Source: an uncultured Bacteroidota bacterium
Lineage (GTDB): Bacteria > Bacteroidota > Bacteroidia > Flavobacteriales > Flavobacteriaceae
Assembly (NCBI GenBank): GCA_902626365.1
Contig: CACOFE010000001.1
Span: 1 to 64,000, forward strand
Length of the DNA: 64,000 nucleotides
Reading direction: 5' to 3'
Shown piece after piece: positions 61,556 through 64,000 of the stretch (position 1 is its first letter; each line of letters begins with the position of its first letter). The notes beneath the pieces were generated by a model. The model was given only the letters and a program-made list of their open reading frames with translations. It had not been told where the DNA came from and did no database searches. Both the position numbers and the translations under genes were made by a program.

Positions 61556-62521
61556 ATGGAAATACTAATTTTTGCAGAAACTGATGATAAAGGAAATCTA
61601 AAAAAAGACGCCTATGAAATTGCTTCATATGCCTCAGAGATTTCCGCAGAAAATGGAGGTAGTGTAAACGCTTTGTGTTTTAATGCATCCAATGCTGAAA
61701 GTTTATCAGATTACGGAGTTAATAAAATAATAAACTCTAAAAATGAACAACTCAAGAATTTTGATCCAAGTAACTATTCAAAATGTATTACTGAGGTTTT
61801 TAACAATGAGAAATGTAATTTACTTGTACTAAGCTCAAGTTCAAATTCAAAGCACATAGGAGGAATATTGTCTGTTTTAACAGATGCAAGTTATGTTACA
61901 AATGTAATTTCAAAACTCACCAATGGTGAAAAAATGACAGTTGTAAGAAACACCTTTACAAATAAAGCTTTTGAAACTGTAGAAATAATTAAAAACAAAA
62001 CTATTTTAGCTATTTCAAAGAATTCTTTTGGTTTAAAAGAAAACCCTGTAAATTCTGAGGTTGTTGAAATAAATTTTAATATATCAGAATCGAGAAATAA
62101 AGTAAAATCAATAGACAGAGCAACAAATAAAGTTACAATTGCCGATGCTGATATTGTTGTTTCTGGTGGAAGAGGTTTAAAAGGTCCTGAAAATTGGCAT
62201 CTAATTGAAGAACTTGCTGAAGTTCTCGGTGGTGCAACAGCATGCTCAAAGCCTGTCTCTGATTTAGGTTGGAGACCTCACAGCGAACACGTGGGACAAA
62301 CCGGCAAGCCTGTATCATCGAACTTGTATATTGCAATTGGTATTTCTGGGGCAATTCAGCATCTTGCAGGTGTTAATTCATCAAAAGTTAAAGTTGTTAT
62401 AAATACAGACCCTGAAGCTCCTTTTTTTAAAGCGGCTGACTATGGAATTGTTGGAGATGCTTTTGAGGTTGTGCCAAAATTAATTGATAAACTAAAAGAA
62501 TTTAAAGCTGCTAATGGGTAA
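61556..62521 (+). CDS. etfA: Electron transfer flavoprotein subunit alpha
   Basis: VVSGGRGLKGPENW...LAEVLGGATACSKPVSDLGWRPHSEHVGQTGKPVSSNLYIAIGISGAIQHLAG. ATG at 61556 preferred. Confidence 0.95.
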   Translation: MEILIFAETDDKGNLKKDAYEIASYASEISAENGGSVNALCFNASNAESLSDYGVNKIINSKNEQLKNFDPSNYSKCITEVFNNEKCNLLVLSSSSNSKHIGGILSVLTDASYVTNVISKLTNGEKMTVVRNTFTNKAFETVEIIKNKTILAISKNSFGLKENPVNSEVVEINFNISESRNKVKSIDRATNKVTIADADIVVSGGRGLKGPENWHLIEELAEVLGGATACSKPVSDLGWRPHSEHVGQTGKPVSSNLYIAIGISGAIQHLAGVNSSKVKVVINTDPEAPFFKAADYGIVGDAFEVVPKLIDKLKEFKAANG

Positions 62522-62563
62522 TCTTTATTTTTTTAAATTAAAACATAACATTAGATTTACTTT

Positions 62564-63160
62564 ATGAATCTTATTCAACTACTAATTAACGGTATTTCCT
62601 ACAGCCAAACTCAGAATGGTGCGTATGCATTAATTTTGAGTGAAATTGAAGGTGAGAGAAAGTTGCCAATTGTAATTGGCACAAATGAGGCACAATCTAT
62701 TGCGATAGCTATTGAAAAGGAAATTAAACCTCCTAGGCCGTTGACTCATGATTTGTTCAAAAATTTTTGTGTAAGATTTGATATCAAAATAAAACAGGTG
62801 ATTATTCACAAGCTAGTTGATGGTGTGTTTTACTCTAGCGTTATTTGTGAAAGAGATGGAATTGAAGAAATAATCGACTCCAGATCCAGTGATGCAATTG
62901 CTTTGGCTATAAGATTTGAAGCACCAATTTACACTTATGAAAATATTCTTGAGAAAGCAGGTGTAGTGATTAAAGTTGAAAAAGAAATTGACGAAAAGTC
63001 ATTGCTTAAAGAGTTATTTTCAGAGGAAAATTCAGAAGTTGAAAATAGTGACCTTAAAGAGAAAACAACCAAAGAATTAGAAGAATTATTAAAAATTGCT
63101 GTTCAAAATGAAAATTATGAATCAGCTGCAAAAATCAGGGATGAAATTTCTAATAGATAA
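62564..63160 (+). CDS. Bifunctional nuclease family protein (DUF151) with C-terminal UvrB/UvrC-like motif
   Basis: ALILSEIEGERKLPIVIGTNEAQSIAIAIE; RSSDAIALAIRFEAPIY; C-term LLKIAVQNENYESAAKIRDEI. Confidence 0.9.
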   Translation: MNLIQLLINGISYSQTQNGAYALILSEIEGERKLPIVIGTNEAQSIAIAIEKEIKPPRPLTHDLFKNFCVRFDIKIKQVIIHKLVDGVFYSSVICERDGIEEIIDSRSSDAIALAIRFEAPIYTYENILEKAGVVIKVEKEIDEKSLLKELFSEENSEVENSDLKEKTTKELEELLKIAVQNENYESAAKIRDEISNR

Positions 63161-64000
63161 AAAAAAGATACTTTTAACAACCTTATTTTTTATTTCTGCA
63201 AATACTTTTGTTTTTGCACAAGATCAGAATATTATTCCAAGTAATGGCTTTACCCTTGAAGGGTTTCTTAGAGGTCTATTAGGAATATCATTTCTAATTT
63301 TAACAACTTATCTTCTTTCAAATAATAAAAAAGCAATCAACTGGAAAACCGCATCAACTGGCTTAATACTTCAATTAATTCTTGCAGTTGGAGTTCTTAA
63401 AATTTCTTGGGTAAAAATGATATTTGAAAGTGCAGGAAAAGTTTTTGTTAAAATTCTTGATTTTACAATGGAGGGTACCAAATTTTTATTTGGAGATTTA
63501 GTGAGTGTAGAAAATTTTGGAAATGTGTTTATTTTTTCCATTTTGCCTACAGTGATTTTCTTTGCAGCATTAACATCCATTTTATTTTATCTTGGAATTA
63601 TACAAAAAATAGTAAGAGTGATGGCTTTACTATTATCTAAACTTCTTGGTGTTTCTGGGCCTGAAAGCTTAAGTGTTGCGGGAAATATATTTCTTGGTCA
63701 AACCGAATCTCCACTAATGATTAAAGCATACTTAGAAAAAATGTCAAAATCTGAAATTTTACTGGTCATGATTGGAGGAATGGCTACAGTTGCAGGAGGT
63801 GTTCTTGCTGCTTATATTGGTTTCCTTGGAGGAGAAGACCCTGAACTTAAAGTCTATTATGCAAAACATCTTTTAACAGCATCAGTAATGGCTGCACCTG
63901 GTGCAATTGTAATTTCTAAAATTCTTTATCCAGAAACTGAAAAAATTGATTCAAATGTTGAAGTGTCCCAAGACAAAATAGGGTCTAATTTTTTAGATGC
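63141..64000 (+). CDS. NupC-type concentrative nucleoside transporter, 3' truncated by window edge
   Basis: Not in ORF track because it runs off the window. Reads MKFLIDKKKILLTTLFFISANTFVFAQ...GVSGPESLSVAGNIFLGQTESPLMIKAYLEKMSKSEILLVMIGGMATVAGGVLAAYIGFL. Confidence 0.9.
   Translation, partial: MKFLIDKKKILLTTLFFISANTFVFAQDQNIIPSNGFTLEGFLRGLLGISFLILTTYLLSNNKKAINWKTASTGLILQLILAVGVLKISWVKMIFESAGKVFVKILDFTMEGTKFLFGDLVSVENFGNVFIFSILPTVIFFAALTSILFYLGIIQKIVRVMALLLSKLLGVSGPESLSVAGNIFLGQTESPLMIKAYLEKMSKSEILLVMIGGMATVAGGVLAAYIGFLGGEDPELKVYYAKHLLTASVMAAPGAIVISKILYPETEKIDSNVEVSQDKIGSNFLD

Overview
This is a low-GC chromosomal window from a Bacteroidota (Flavobacteriia-like, probably marine) genome. It is gene-dense and mostly housekeeping, and I saw no rRNA, tRNA, CRISPR array or transposase. 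In order it carries: the gldKLMN gliding/type IX secretion operon (gldN truncated at the left edge); an arginase-fold protein; topA; miaB, a sigma54-type AAA+ activator, an lptE-like gene, secG and groESL; a TonB-receptor/HMA/AraC metal module; purH; mreBCD-mrdA-rodA; gldBC; nadE; dnaG; rlmN; queA; aroA; an aromatic amino acid operon (pheA, aminotransferase, tyrA, DAHP synthase/chorismate mutase); gapN; a GT90 enzyme; the ilvD-B-H-C-A operon; a GLPGLI/alkB/outer-membrane barrel cassette; a deoxynucleoside kinase; a membrane pyrophosphatase; pdhB; etfBA; a bifunctional nuclease; and a partial NupC-type transporter. The strongest unlisted signal is an apparent ribosome-mediated attenuator upstream of pheA on the minus strand. 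It has a 19-codon leader peptide MLFFNYNLEFYYFFYLKRM (9 of 19 residues Phe/Tyr), an 8-nt candidate antiterminator arm starting at the leader stop codon, and a perfect 18-bp palindrome followed by nine T and then directly by the pheA ATG. Other points of interest are a thrombospondin-3-like Ca-binding stretch in GldN, an acidic and enlarged GldK, a DnaG whose zinc ligands are all replaced, an arginase-fold protein with replaced metal ligands next to the T9SS genes, and a membrane pyrophosphatase with a C-terminal SnoaL/NTF2-like domain.
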